A stretch of DNA of 64,000 nucleotides. Source: Flavobacterium dauae (GTDB lineage Bacteria; Bacteroidota; Bacteroidia; Flavobacteriales; Flavobacteriaceae). The DNA lies in NCBI RefSeq assembly GCF_004151275.2, contig NZ_CP130821.1, positions 682,001 to 746,000 on the forward strand. The letters run 5' to 3'. A model generated the notes under the pieces. That model made no database searches. It was given only the letters and a program-made list of their open reading frames with translations, and was not told the DNA's origin. The position numbers and the translations under genes are program-made. Shown in pieces: positions 27,742-36,593 of the stretch (its first letter is position 1; every line of letters starts with the position of its first letter).

Positions 27742-30539
27742 TAAAAATCATATTTAACTCCCAATGTAAATCGAGATTGATAATATTCCATTTGTTTCAT
27801 GCGTTTGCTTTGACCTTGATAATAACGCAACGGCTGGTTGGTTAAGTTATTTGCTTCAAGGAACACGCGCCAGTTTGGAGTAAACTTGTACGAAGCATTA
27901 AAATCTAAAAAGAATTGTTTGTCGTAATAGCTATCTTCGAACTCGTTTCCTCCAATTTCATCTAAATAAGCCGATGTAAAGTTAGCCGATATACGTGCAG
28001 AGAATTTATTGTTTTCCCAAGCCAACGATCCGTTAACCATATGTGGTGCGGTGCGTGGTAAACCTAAACCTGTACGCGCGGTTCCGTCTTCGTTTGTAAT
28101 TCCTTTCGCTTCAGATTTTGTGAAAGTATAGTTAGCATACAAACCAAAGTTTTTAAAGAATTTGCCTGGTAAGAAATCTAACTGACGTTGAAAAGCAACT
28201 TCGAAACCGTAAACACTTACTTTATCACCGTTTCTCGCCTGTGTAAAATCCCAGTTCTCGCCTGCAGGAATAGGGTTTGATACATTAGGGAACTGTGCAG
28301 CAAAATCACTTTGCGTAAAAATGGTATTGTTATACGTATAGATGAAGTTATCTAAATTTTTGTAGAACGCACCCGCAGACACAATACCAATGTTTTCAAA
28401 GTAATTTTCTGCCATTACATCGAAGTTCGTAGCATACGTTGCCTTTAAATTTGGGTTACCCGCAGCAATTTCTGTATCGGCAGGAATTACATTAACGTAA
28501 GGTGCCAAATTGTAGTAGTTAGGACGTGCAATACTTGTGGTTACTGCCGCACGTAAAATAAAATTATCGTTTACTTTATGCTTCAACGTAACACTTGGAA
28601 GTACGTTTAAATAATCGTTTTCATTTTTGATTTCGCCTACCAAATCTTCCTCGTCCATAATATAATTTCCGGTATATTCAATAGCGGTATGCTCTAAACG
28701 AACACCTGCAATTAACGATGTTTTCTCGTTAAAATCTTGATCCCAACGTAAATATCCTGCGGTGATACGCTCTTTTGCTGTGTAGTTTGATGATAAGAAT
28801 TCTGATGGCTGTAAAGATGATTCAAACATATTAGTATTTCCTAAATCTAACGATCCTAAAAGTGCCGGATTTACAAAATAACCTGGTGCGTACTCTGATC
28901 CAGGGTTAAAACCATTACCACCAAAATGTACGTTTGATGTTTCAGCCAAATTTCCCCAAGGGCTTAATGGTTCGTATTCGTAGAAAATATTGTCACGTTT
29001 TTTATCTTTCAAACGTAAACGCGCACCAAAACGTAAACGCCCTTTTTGATCTTGAATGATTGACATTGGCACACGGAAGTTTAATTTCGCTCCAATTTCT
29101 TCTTCTTGTGTATAATCGTGATTTTCTGTAATGGATCTTAATTCAAAATTAGTAGGATCTTCGCCACCAACAGCATATACCAACGGATGATTTCCATCTC
29201 CGATATTTTGCCCCATTACCACATCTTGCTGACGGAAATCGATGTATCTTTCATTTGGTCGATCCTCACTTGCTTTAGAGTAAGAAACTGCCCAATCCAT
29301 ATCTAATTTAGGTGACAATAAATGTTCTCCTCGTAACGAAACATTTAGTACACGCTGATCTTCTAAACGTGTATTTTTGTTACGGTTGTTATCAATTCCG
29401 CCTTTTGTTTCTCTGCGAATTTCTCCAATATACGTTCCGTCGTCTTGCAATTCCAAATCACGATAACGCGTTCTAAAACGGTTTTCGCGGTCATCGCGCC
29501 AGTTGTACATTGCAGTGAAATCGATACGGTTGTTTTCGTTAAAAATATAATCGGCACTTAACGATGCACTTCTGCGCACACGCTGCACATCGTACTTACG
29601 AATGTCCATTTCGGTTAAATACGCATTGCCATTATCGTCTTTATCCCAAACAGCTTCTACGTTATCAGACCCGAAGTTTTGCGATTGCCACGTTCCCGAA
29701 GCGATAATTCCTAACTTGTTATCTGCAAAACGATTACCGTAAATAAACGCTGCGTTGTATAAACCTTTATCGCGAATTGGTGCATAACCACCCGATAATG
29801 TCGCCGAAATACGCTCACGGTTTGGTACAGCACGCGTGATAAGGTTTACCGAACCACCAATGGCATCGGCATCCATATCCGGAGTTAAGGTTTTATTTAC
29901 TTCGATAGATGAAATCATATCAGACGGAATTAAATCCATTTGAACATTTCGGTTATCTCCTTCGGCAGACGGAATACGGTCGCCATTCAACGTTACCGAG
30001 TTTAGTTCTGGCGATAATCCACGAACAATGATATTACGTGCTTCACCCTGATCGTTCTGCATTGTAATTCCCGGCACGCGTTTTAACGCGTCACCCACAT
30101 TGGCATCGGGAAAACGCCCAACCTGGTCAGACGAAATAATGTTTGTGATATTGGCATTGTTGCGTTGTTGGTTTAACGCTTTTGCCTGTCCGCGTAAGAA
30201 ATCGCCAATAATTACAATTTCTTCTAATTCTTCAGAACCGGCTATTAACTCAAAGTTAGCTGTGGTGGTTTGGTTAGCAGTAACCACAACTTCTTGTGCA
30301 GCAGTTACGTAACCAATGTATTCTACATATACGGTGTAAGTTCCTTCTGGAAGGCTTAAAAATTCGTAACCTCCATTTTGATTGGATATTGTGTAGCGGT
30401 TAGAATTTTCGATTTTAATTGTAGCTCCGGGTAAAGAAAACTGATTGGTTTCATCGGTAATTTTTCCGGCAATTACCCCATTTTGAGCAAATGTTAAGGC
30501 ACTTACTAAAGATGCGGCTAAAATGTAAAAATTTTTCAT
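27741..30539 (-). CDS. TonB-dependent receptor of the phytase operon
   Basis: A 932-residue outer-membrane receptor. A signal peptide (ILAASLVSALTFAQ) is followed by a carboxypeptidase-regulatory-like domain (GVIAGKITDETNQFSLPGATIKI, about 21-110), a plug (RNNANITNIISSDQVGRFPDANVGDALKRVPGI) and a long barrel ending RFTLGVKYDF. The class resembles receptors annotated for large or carbohydrate-like ligands. As first gene of an operon with an acid phosphatase and a phytase, it may import inositol phosphates or products; the ligand is inferred from context. A good -7 element and a palindrome lie upstream. Confidence 0.92.
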   Translation of the reverse strand: MKNFYILAASLVSALTFAQNGVIAGKITDETNQFSLPGATIKIENSNRYTISNQNGGYEFLSLPEGTYTVYVEYIGYVTAAQEVVVTANQTTTANFELIAGSEELEEIVIIGDFLRGQAKALNQQRNNANITNIISSDQVGRFPDANVGDALKRVPGITMQNDQGEARNIIVRGLSPELNSVTLNGDRIPSAEGDNRNVQMDLIPSDMISSIEVNKTLTPDMDADAIGGSVNLITRAVPNRERISATLSGGYAPIRDKGLYNAAFIYGNRFADNKLGIIASGTWQSQNFGSDNVEAVWDKDDNGNAYLTEMDIRKYDVQRVRRSASLSADYIFNENNRIDFTAMYNWRDDRENRFRTRYRDLELQDDGTYIGEIRRETKGGIDNNRNKNTRLEDQRVLNVSLRGEHLLSPKLDMDWAVSYSKASEDRPNERYIDFRQQDVVMGQNIGDGNHPLVYAVGGEDPTNFELRSITENHDYTQEEEIGAKLNFRVPMSIIQDQKGRLRFGARLRLKDKKRDNIFYEYEPLSPWGNLAETSNVHFGGNGFNPGSEYAPGYFVNPALLGSLDLGNTNMFESSLQPSEFLSSNYTAKERITAGYLRWDQDFNEKTSLIAGVRLEHTAIEYTGNYIMDEEDLVGEIKNENDYLNVLPSVTLKHKVNDNFILRAAVTTSIARPNYYNLAPYVNVIPADTEIAAGNPNLKATYATNFDVMAENYFENIGIVSAGAFYKNLDNFIYTYNNTIFTQSDFAAQFPNVSNPIPAGENWDFTQARNGDKVSVYGFEVAFQRQLDFLPGKFFKNFGLYANYTFTKSEAKGITNEDGTARTGLGLPRTAPHMVNGSLAWENNKFSARISANFTSAYLDEIGGNEFEDSYYDKQFFLDFNASYKFTPNWRVFLEANNLTNQPLRYYQGQSKRMKQMEYYQSRFTLGVKYDF

Positions 30540-30572
30540 TTTTATAGTTTTGGCTTCAAAAAATTATTTGCA

Positions 30573-30628
30573 CAAAACTACTTATCGAAGAAATTTAGAG
30601 CGTTAACAGAAGTTTATTGAACTGTTAA
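30573..30628 (-). promoter_or_regulatory. Promoter and upstream palindrome of the phytase operon
   Basis: On the minus strand TAGTTTTG (30573-30580) matches the -7 consensus, 34-41 bp before the receptor start. Upstream, ttaacag (30603-30609) and ctgttaa (30622-30628) form a perfect inverted repeat with a 12-bp spacer over the -33 region, where a regulator could bind. A phosphate-responsive regulator is a guess from operon content. Confidence 0.45.
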
Positions 30629-30706
30629 TGTTTTAGCTTATAAAAGAGATTTCTGTAAATTGAAGTACTTATAGCGTATATTAAGAAATGTTTATTGAGA
30701 ATAAAA

Positions 30707-30726
30707 AAAGACACCGAAGTGTCTTT
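30707..30726 (-). terminator. Terminator after the DUF4625 gene
   Basis: A hairpin of aaagacac (30707-30714) and gtgtcttt (30719-30726) with a cgaa loop; on the minus strand it runs into a T tract. It lies just after the stop at 30732. Confidence 0.75.
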
Positions 30727-30731
30727 TACGA

Positions 30732-31199
30732 TTAATGTTCGTGATCGTGACCAATAAAAATTTCAACAAACTGCTGATTTTGGTTTCCGTTAACATCTAA
30801 AACGGTAATACCAACGTGATAATGACCTTCTTTTACATCTTCGGGTACATTGATTGATTTTTCAACTGTAAATTCGGGTGATTTGGAAGATACCTCTGCT
30901 GAAAAGTCATAATGGAATTCTTCTGCTTCTAATTGTTTTGCCTTGTGTTGGTGTCCATCTTCTGCCGAATGTACCTCAACTTTATAGCTTGCTAAACCTA
31001 TATTATCTTTCAAATCTGCTTTGAAATTTAACACTGATCCCGGTTCTATTTCCTGATCGTCTGTTGGCGTAATAATTTGAATGGTTGGCTTTGTTGTATC
31101 TATTATTGATTCTGTCCCAGCTGTCGTATCATCATTTGAACATGATGAAATTCCTATTAAACTGATTATTGCGAAACTTAAACTTGCTAATTTTTTCAT
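30732..31199 (-). CDS. DUF4625 lipoprotein with histidine-rich end
   Basis: A 155-residue lipoprotein, signal ending GISSC then SNDD. It has an Ig-like fold of the DUF4625 type (DTTKPTIQIITPTDDQEIEPGSVLNF; VLDVNGNQ). Histidines are enriched: EDGHQHKAK in the middle and GHDHEH as the extreme C-terminus, suggesting metal binding. It follows a TonB receptor gene by 18 bp, which in turn follows a small His/Cys protein gene, so a metal-uptake locus is likely. Metal identity (zinc, copper or iron) cannot be told from the sequence. Confidence 0.82.
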   Translation of the reverse strand: MKKLASLSFAIISLIGISSCSNDDTTAGTESIIDTTKPTIQIITPTDDQEIEPGSVLNFKADLKDNIGLASYKVEVHSAEDGHQHKAKQLEAEEFHYDFSAEVSSKSPEFTVEKSINVPEDVKEGHYHVGITVLDVNGNQNQQFVEIFIGHDHEH

Positions 31200-31217
31200 G
31201 ATTGATTTCTTTTTAAA

Positions 31218-33572
31218 TTAAAATGGTATTGTTATAAAAATTTGAATGTTTCTGCCAAACTCCGGAATATCCAAAGCGCGGTAAAAACTGTTGTGATGAT
31301 AGTAAACCGTGTTAAAAACATTGTTTACCTGTAAACGAATTTGCGGTTTAAAACCTTTAAAGTTCAATACCGAACTAAATTGTGTATTTGCAATAGTGTA
31401 ACCCGGTGTTACTTCTTCACCTCTGGCAATTCTGCTTTGTTGCAACGCTGTTTTTGTTCCAACCTGAAACTGGTTTTGCTGCAGTAAACTACCATCTTTT
31501 AAATAATATTGAACATTAAATTGTCCGTTAATTGGGGTTGAAAACGGCAAAGGATAATCAACACCCGAATCACTAATTTGCTTATTGTACAAATAAGCCG
31601 CCTGTGCCTGGAAGCCAAATTTGTTCCATTGGTACTGTGCATCAACCTCTAAACCGGTAAGCATCGCTTTTGATTGGTCGTATTTATAAACCTGTCCGCC
31701 GTGTGGCAAAATAGAAAACGTGCCGGTTGGTTTCAAGAAAATGTAATTAGTAAAATAATATAAGTAAGCACTTGCGTTTATTTTAAAGTTGTTTTTGTGG
31801 AAATGCTGACTTAAATCGAAAGCCCAGCCTTTTTCAACATCTAAATTTTGATTTCCTTGTTCGTGACGAAAAGCACCGTGGTGAATTCCGTTCGAACTTA
31901 ATTCCATTGCCGTGGGAAATCTGAAGTTCGACGCTGCTGTAAACGTACTTTCCCAATCTTCGGAAATTTGGTATGATACGCCAAAAGCTACATTTCCACG
32001 AGAAAAATCTTTTGATAAGGGCATACTGCGTTGTGCATTGGTTTGGGCATCGGCATCAGCTGTTCCTTTTTCAATTAAATAATCATACAAAACTTCATCG
32101 AAATATTCTGATACATTTAAATGTGCCACATCATATCGTGCACCCAATTCCAAATTCCAATCGGTTGCAAAATTCCAGGTATGTTTACCAAAAACACCTA
32201 CATTCCAACGATTATATTCAGGCATTAAATAACTGTATCCAGAAATATCATTGGTTTGATATTGATTTTGAATGCCAAAAACCGTGGTATGATCTAGTAA
32301 CCAATCTTTTTTGTATGATAATTCGGCGTTTAGGGTATTCAGCTTAAAATCTAACTCCAAATCTGGATTGATTTCAGGCGGTACCTGATTGGAATAATGT
32401 GTATGAAAAAAACTGTATTCTTGACGGTGGTTGCGTTGAAAACCTAATTTAAAGTCCCAAGCATCGTGCGTATTCTGCCATTTGGCATGATAGGTTACTT
32501 TGGTATGATTTACCTGCTGGTAAGGCATACCTATGTTTCGATCATTGCCGTCGGGTTTTGCATTATCTACCGATGGAATACCGTGTGCAGCTGCAAAAAA
32601 TCCTGATTTGTTTTGAAACTGGCTAATGCTTAATATACTTTGAAAACGATCATTGATGTATCCCCATTGCCCATATACCGAAAATTCGTTTCCGGCAGTG
32701 TTAACCATCGTTCCGTTTGTCAATGGAATTTTGGTACCCAGATAGGTAATTTCATCAACAGGAACTTTAAAATCGGCAAATGTGCTGTACGATGTTTTAA
32801 ACTTATAAAAATGGTTGTTATTCTTATAAGACAGATTCAATCCGTTTGCCCATGATTTATTAACACTTTGAGCTGTGGTTGCATATTGTCCTTTAAAACC
32901 TTCGGTAGGAATTGTTTCGTTATTTACCTCAATAACACCTGCAATGGCATCCGACCCGTGCGTAATTGTACCAACGCCTTTAACAACGTTAACGCTTTCG
33001 GTAGTTAAAGCATCAATTTCCAAACCGTGATCAGCACCCCATTGTTGTCCTTCCTGTTTAATACCGTTTTCGGTAACAGCCAGGCGTGTAAATCCCAAGC
33101 CGCGCATCATAGGTTTTGCGGTTTGCGAACCAACAGTTACGGCATCTAATCCAACCACATTTGATAAAGTTTTTGCCAGACTGCTGCTGTAATTATCTTG
33201 CAGATAGTTCTGTGTAATTTTTTGCTGATTGTATGCTTTTTGTTGTGCGGTATGAATTACAATGGTTTCCAAAGTTTCTTCATCATCTTCTTCTTGTAGA
33301 ACAATAGTTAGTTGTTTTGATTGCTCTAAGACAATTTTTTCTTGATAAATACCATAACCATTAGCCGAAACTTTTAAGGTGTACGTTCCGCTATTTAGGT
33401 TATTAAAAGTAAAAATTCCAGAAGAATCCGTATCCACACAATTACTGCTTAAATCAACATGACTGTTTGGTATGGTTTCGCCATTAATGTTTTTTACCAC
33501 ACCTTGTAACTGGTGCTGTGCAAATACGTTATAGCCAAACATACACAAAACAATCGTTAATAATAAACGCAT
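31218..33572 (-). CDS. TonB-dependent receptor, probable metal uptake
   Basis: A 784-residue receptor: signal (IVLCMFGYNVFAQ), carboxypeptidase-like domain (QLQGVVKNINGETIPNSHVDL, about 20-105), plug (SSSLAKTLSNVVGLDAVTVGSQTAKPMMRGLG) and barrel ending RNIQIFITIPF. The plug region with GLEIDALTTESVNVVKGVGTITHGSDAIAG resembles siderophore and metal receptors more than carbohydrate SusC proteins. The operon partners, a DUF4625 protein ending in GHDHEH and a small upstream His/Cys protein, support metal transport. The ligand is inferred. Confidence 0.88.
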   Translation of the reverse strand: MRLLLTIVLCMFGYNVFAQHQLQGVVKNINGETIPNSHVDLSSNCVDTDSSGIFTFNNLNSGTYTLKVSANGYGIYQEKIVLEQSKQLTIVLQEEDDEETLETIVIHTAQQKAYNQQKITQNYLQDNYSSSLAKTLSNVVGLDAVTVGSQTAKPMMRGLGFTRLAVTENGIKQEGQQWGADHGLEIDALTTESVNVVKGVGTITHGSDAIAGVIEVNNETIPTEGFKGQYATTAQSVNKSWANGLNLSYKNNNHFYKFKTSYSTFADFKVPVDEITYLGTKIPLTNGTMVNTAGNEFSVYGQWGYINDRFQSILSISQFQNKSGFFAAAHGIPSVDNAKPDGNDRNIGMPYQQVNHTKVTYHAKWQNTHDAWDFKLGFQRNHRQEYSFFHTHYSNQVPPEINPDLELDFKLNTLNAELSYKKDWLLDHTTVFGIQNQYQTNDISGYSYLMPEYNRWNVGVFGKHTWNFATDWNLELGARYDVAHLNVSEYFDEVLYDYLIEKGTADADAQTNAQRSMPLSKDFSRGNVAFGVSYQISEDWESTFTAASNFRFPTAMELSSNGIHHGAFRHEQGNQNLDVEKGWAFDLSQHFHKNNFKINASAYLYYFTNYIFLKPTGTFSILPHGGQVYKYDQSKAMLTGLEVDAQYQWNKFGFQAQAAYLYNKQISDSGVDYPLPFSTPINGQFNVQYYLKDGSLLQQNQFQVGTKTALQQSRIARGEEVTPGYTIANTQFSSVLNFKGFKPQIRLQVNNVFNTVYYHHNSFYRALDIPEFGRNIQIFITIPF

Positions 33573-33654
33573 TTTGTGAGCTTTTTAATTTTTGTAAATG
33601 ATTGAAAGGTTATTCGCATCAGTTTGAACGAAATAGAGAACTATAATATAAAAA

Positions 33655-33703
33655 CTTCTCGATACGATTTTCCTTCATTTCATTGCGGAAAATCTACTCG
33701 AAG
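33655..33703. repeat. Imperfect dispersed palindrome
   Basis: The segment cttctcgatacgattttcc (33655-33673) pairs imperfectly with ggaaaatctactcgaag (33687-33703). The following cgaagtga wording also appears in the intergenic stretch near 58600-58615, so this is probably a member of a dispersed intergenic repeat family. Confidence 0.5.
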
Positions 33704-33732
33704 TGACGACAATAAATAACCAAAATTGCGTA

Positions 33733-34065
33733 CTAAACAAAAATAGGTGGACCGCGAAGGGAAATAACATTAAACGATGCATCAACATAAGTTGCATGAT
33801 GCACTACATTTAATTGTGGAAAAGTTACAAAAGAATAAAATACGGTTGCATCTGGAGTAACCGTTGTAAACGGACTTAAAGTAAAATGACAAATTTGACA
33901 ATTATCAGGATGATGGTTTGCCAATTGATCATTTTTGGTGTGATGCGTATCTGTACTTAAAAAATCGGAAACCAAATGCGAATACGTATGCACCGATTGA
34001 AACATTAACGTTACTAAAACGCAAATGCTAAAAAACAACGATATAATCCGCTTATTTGATTTCAT
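33733..34065 (-). CDS. Small secreted His/Cys protein preceding a TonB receptor
   Basis: A 110-residue protein with an N-terminal signal or membrane segment (IISLFFSICVLVTLMFQSVHTYSH). A His-rich stretch follows (TDTHHTKNDQLANHHPDNCQICHF), with a CxxC flanked by histidines that could bind a metal, and the C-terminus is hydrophobic-rich. It resembles the DUF2946-like proteins often found next to heavy-metal transport genes; that match is by pattern only. It lies 160 bp upstream of the TonB receptor gene on the same strand, with a dispersed palindrome between them. Confidence 0.65.
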   Translation of the reverse strand: MKSNKRIISLFFSICVLVTLMFQSVHTYSHLVSDFLSTDTHHTKNDQLANHHPDNCQICHFTLSPFTTVTPDATVFYSFVTFPQLNVVHHATYVDASFNVISLRGPPIFV

Positions 34066-34082
34066 AATTTTACAAAGATAAA

Positions 34083-34108
34083 AAACTCTTGAAATTTCAA
34101 GAGTTTTT
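34083..34108. terminator. Palindromic terminator after asd
   Basis: A perfect palindrome, aactcttgaaa/tttcaagagtt, at 34083-34104, with A and T tracts on its two sides. It terminates asd on the minus strand and could work in both directions. Confidence 0.85.
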
Positions 34109-34129
34109 TATAAATTATATTAACATATT

Positions 34130-35122
34130 TTAACCTATTAACTTGTTTGCCAACAAATATTCGGCAATTTGTATAGTGTTGGTTGCTGCACCTTTACGTA
34201 AATTATCGGCAACAATCCACATGTTTAAGGTGTTTTCCTGGCTTTCATCTCTACGGATTCTTCCCACAAAAACCTCATCTTTATTTTGTGCGTACAACGG
34301 CATTGGGTACGTAAAAGTATCTAAATTATCTTGCACCATAATTCCCGGAGTATCTTGCAATAAAGCACGTACTTTGTTTAAATCAAAATCGTTTTCAAAC
34401 TCAATATTCACTGCCTCACTATGCCCACCAACAACCGGAATACGAACAGCGGTAGCCGTAACCTTAATGCTATCGTCGCCCATAATTTTTTTGGTTTCGT
34501 TGGTCAGTTTCATTTCTTCTTTGGTGTAACCGTTATCCAAAAAACTATCGCAATGAGGAATGGCGTTACGGTGAATTTGGTATTTGTAAGCCATTTCGCC
34601 TTTTTCGCCTTTGTATTCATTTTCTAACTGTTGCACCGCTTTTACACCCGTTCCTGTAATCGATTGATAGGTTGATACAATGACGCGTTTAATTTGATAT
34701 GCTTTATGCAACGGAGCCAACGCCATTACCAATTGAATGGTAGAACAGTTAGGGTTGGCAATGATTTTATCGGTTGCGGTTAATTCGCTAGCATTAATTT
34801 CTGGTACAATTAATTTTTTAGAAGGATCCATTCTCCAAGCCGACGAATTATCAACAACAGTTGTACCTGCTTCGGCAAATTTTGGTGCCCACTCTAACGA
34901 TGTTTCTCCACCTGCCGAAAACAACGCCACATCGGGTTTCATTTCAACGGCCGTTTGCAAATTTACCACCTTATACTTCTTATCCTTAAAAGCTATTTCC
35001 TTGCCAACCGATTTTTCCGATGCTACCGGAATTAATTCTGTTACAGGAAAATTACGTTCTGCCAAAACATTCAGCATTACCTCGCCAACCATTCCGGTTG
35101 CGCCAACTACAGCTACTCTCAT
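34130..35122 (-). CDS. asd: Aspartate-semialdehyde dehydrogenase
   Basis: A 330-residue enzyme reducing aspartyl phosphate to aspartate semialdehyde, the branch point to lysine/diaminopimelate, threonine and methionine. The NADP-binding motif is VVGATGMVGEVML, the catalytic cysteine is Cys126 in ANPNCSTIQLV, and the substrate region includes STYQSITGTG and RIPVVGGHSEAV. It is a single-gene unit with its own palindromic terminator, divergent from the lipoprotein gene at 35311. Confidence 0.97.
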   Translation of the reverse strand: MRVAVVGATGMVGEVMLNVLAERNFPVTELIPVASEKSVGKEIAFKDKKYKVVNLQTAVEMKPDVALFSAGGETSLEWAPKFAEAGTTVVDNSSAWRMDPSKKLIVPEINASELTATDKIIANPNCSTIQLVMALAPLHKAYQIKRVIVSTYQSITGTGVKAVQQLENEYKGEKGEMAYKYQIHRNAIPHCDSFLDNGYTKEEMKLTNETKKIMGDDSIKVTATAVRIPVVGGHSEAVNIEFENDFDLNKVRALLQDTPGIMVQDNLDTFTYPMPLYAQNKDEVFVGRIRRDESQENTLNMWIVADNLRKGAATNTIQIAEYLLANKLIG

Positions 35123-35284
35123 AGATAAATTTGTATTTAAAGTTTAAAAATTTGCAGTAGCAAAAATAGATAAATTCTGCTTACTTTAAATTTATGTATT
35201 ATACTTTTTTGATTTAAGAAAATCTTATGATGCTTAAAAGCAATCTCTATGTTGTTGTTACACTAAAATTTGAAAAAAATCGTT

Positions 35285-35292
35285 TATCTTTG
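35285..35292 (+). promoter_or_regulatory. Promoter -7 element before the DUF4625-like gene
   Basis: TATCTTTG matches TAnnTTTG and lies 18 bp before the ATG at 35311. Because it falls inside a longer in-frame reading from 35227, it supports the downstream start. Confidence 0.5.
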
Positions 35293-35310
35293 AAAACTAA
35301 TTTTTTAATT

Positions 35311-35754
35311 ATGAAATTTTTTAAACAAATAAGTCTGTTTTTTTTATTAACAACTGCGTTTACTTTTGTTGGTTGTAACGATGAAGATCCTGATACGGTT
35401 GGTCCAACCATTGAAATTACTAATGTTTTAGATAATCAAGAATTTAAGTTTGGAGAAAATTTATTTATGAATTTTAAATTTACCGATCAAACAGGGGTTT
35501 ACGAATATGCGTATGAAATCTATTCGAAAGATTTTTTGCCTAAAGAATTTAAAGTCAATCAAAAAATATTTGATCTTCAGGGATATTTTACAGAAATAAA
35601 TCAAAAACAATCGGTATTGTTACCTGAAAAATCGCCATCTGAAACATATGCAGAAGGAGATTATTTAATAAAAGTACAAGCATCGGATATCAATCAAAGA
35701 GTTTCAACCTATTACAAGCCAATCCGTATTGTTTATCCTGAAACTCAAGAATAA
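35311..35754 (+). CDS. DUF4625-like lipoprotein
   Basis: A 147-residue lipoprotein with signal end TFVGC then NDEDPD. The Ig-like body (TVGPTIEITNVLDNQEFKFGENLFMNFKFTD; YLIKVQASDINQR) parallels the DUF4625 protein at 30732, but the histidine clusters are missing. The ATG at 35311 gives a clean signal peptide; an earlier in-frame ATG at 35227 does not. It is followed after 14 bp by the first of three paralogous lipoprotein genes, so they may share a transcript. Function unknown; a cell-surface role is likely. Confidence 0.75.
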   Translation: MKFFKQISLFFLLTTAFTFVGCNDEDPDTVGPTIEITNVLDNQEFKFGENLFMNFKFTDQTGVYEYAYEIYSKDFLPKEFKVNQKIFDLQGYFTEINQKQSVLLPEKSPSETYAEGDYLIKVQASDINQRVSTYYKPIRIVYPETQE

Positions 35755-35768
35755 ATTGCTATAATTTT

Positions 35769-36506
35769 ATGAAAAAGATTTTATTAACCGTTTTTTTAGC
35801 GGCATCGACTGTTTTTATTTCTTGTAAAGACGATGACAATGTAACCGAAACAACAAAATTGCCAAAAAGTATAACAAGTACTTACAATAGAATTGATTTT
35901 ACTTACAATGCTGCCAGACAATTGGTAAAAATAACCGATAAAGATTCTGAAACAGATTACAGCGAAACTATTTTTACGTACGACACTTCTGGCAGACCTG
36001 TAAAATTTGTAATGCTTTATAATGAAGATGGTGCTATTGAAACGTATTCATACACTATCAGCTATCCTTTGGAAAATCAAGCAAAAATAGTAAGCGAAGA
36101 TAACGAAACTACTATTGTAAAATTTGATGCTAAAGGGCAGGTAACAAGTTTTAATAATTTGTCTGAAACAATTAATTATACGTATGACAACAGAGGTAAT
36201 GTTGTGAAAATTATTGATGAAGATTCAACAGTTACTGCAAGTTATAATAACAACAAAGGTATTTTAAGCGGTGTTAGTTCAGCAAAATGGGTGTTGTTGT
36301 TAACCGATTTTGACTTGTTTTATTTTGGAACAAACAATCCTGTTTCTGTAAGTTCGGTTTCAGAAAATAATGGAAATACATATACTTCATCAGAAGCATA
36401 TACGTATCCTGCCGAACATATTATTGATGGATATCCAACGCGTATGTCTGTAAATTATACCGAAAACGGATCAACCGAAAACGAAGTTTATACCATTACG
36501 TATTAA
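35769..36506 (+). CDS. Lipoprotein with YD-like repeats, paralogue 1 of 3
   Basis: A 245-residue lipoprotein: signal ending TVFISC, then KDDDN, an outer-membrane surface export signal. The body is built from beta-hairpin units with YD-repeat flavour, for example FTYNAARQLVKI, FTYDTSGRPVKF and YTYDNRGNVVKI. The same layout is seen in the next two genes, including a late Phe-Lys/Lys-Trp-Val stretch (here SSAKWVLLL). It probably makes a small beta structure at the cell surface. No enzymatic motif is seen; function unknown. Confidence 0.75.
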   Translation: MKKILLTVFLAASTVFISCKDDDNVTETTKLPKSITSTYNRIDFTYNAARQLVKITDKDSETDYSETIFTYDTSGRPVKFVMLYNEDGAIETYSYTISYPLENQAKIVSEDNETTIVKFDAKGQVTSFNNLSETINYTYDNRGNVVKIIDEDSTVTASYNNNKGILSGVSSAKWVLLLTDFDLFYFGTNNPVSVSSVSENNGNTYTSSEAYTYPAEHIIDGYPTRMSVNYTENGSTENEVYTITY

Positions 36507-36528
36507 AAGATCAACTTCTTAATAAATG

Positions 36529-36560
36529 AACTCCTTTCTTGTTTATCTGGGAAGGAGTTT
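36529..36560 (+). terminator. Terminator between paralogues 1 and 2
   Basis: Arms aactccttt (36529-36537) and aaggagttt (36552-36560) flank a 14-base loop and run into the T-rich start of the next promoter element. Confidence 0.6.
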
Positions 36561-36568
36561 TATATTTG
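36561..36568 (+). promoter_or_regulatory. Promoter -7 element of paralogue 2
   Basis: TATATTTG is a perfect TAnnTTTG match, 25 bp before the ATG at 36594 and directly after the preceding terminator, so paralogue 2 can be transcribed on its own. Confidence 0.6.
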
Positions 36569-36593
36569 TGCCAAATTTAAAAATGATACTTAA

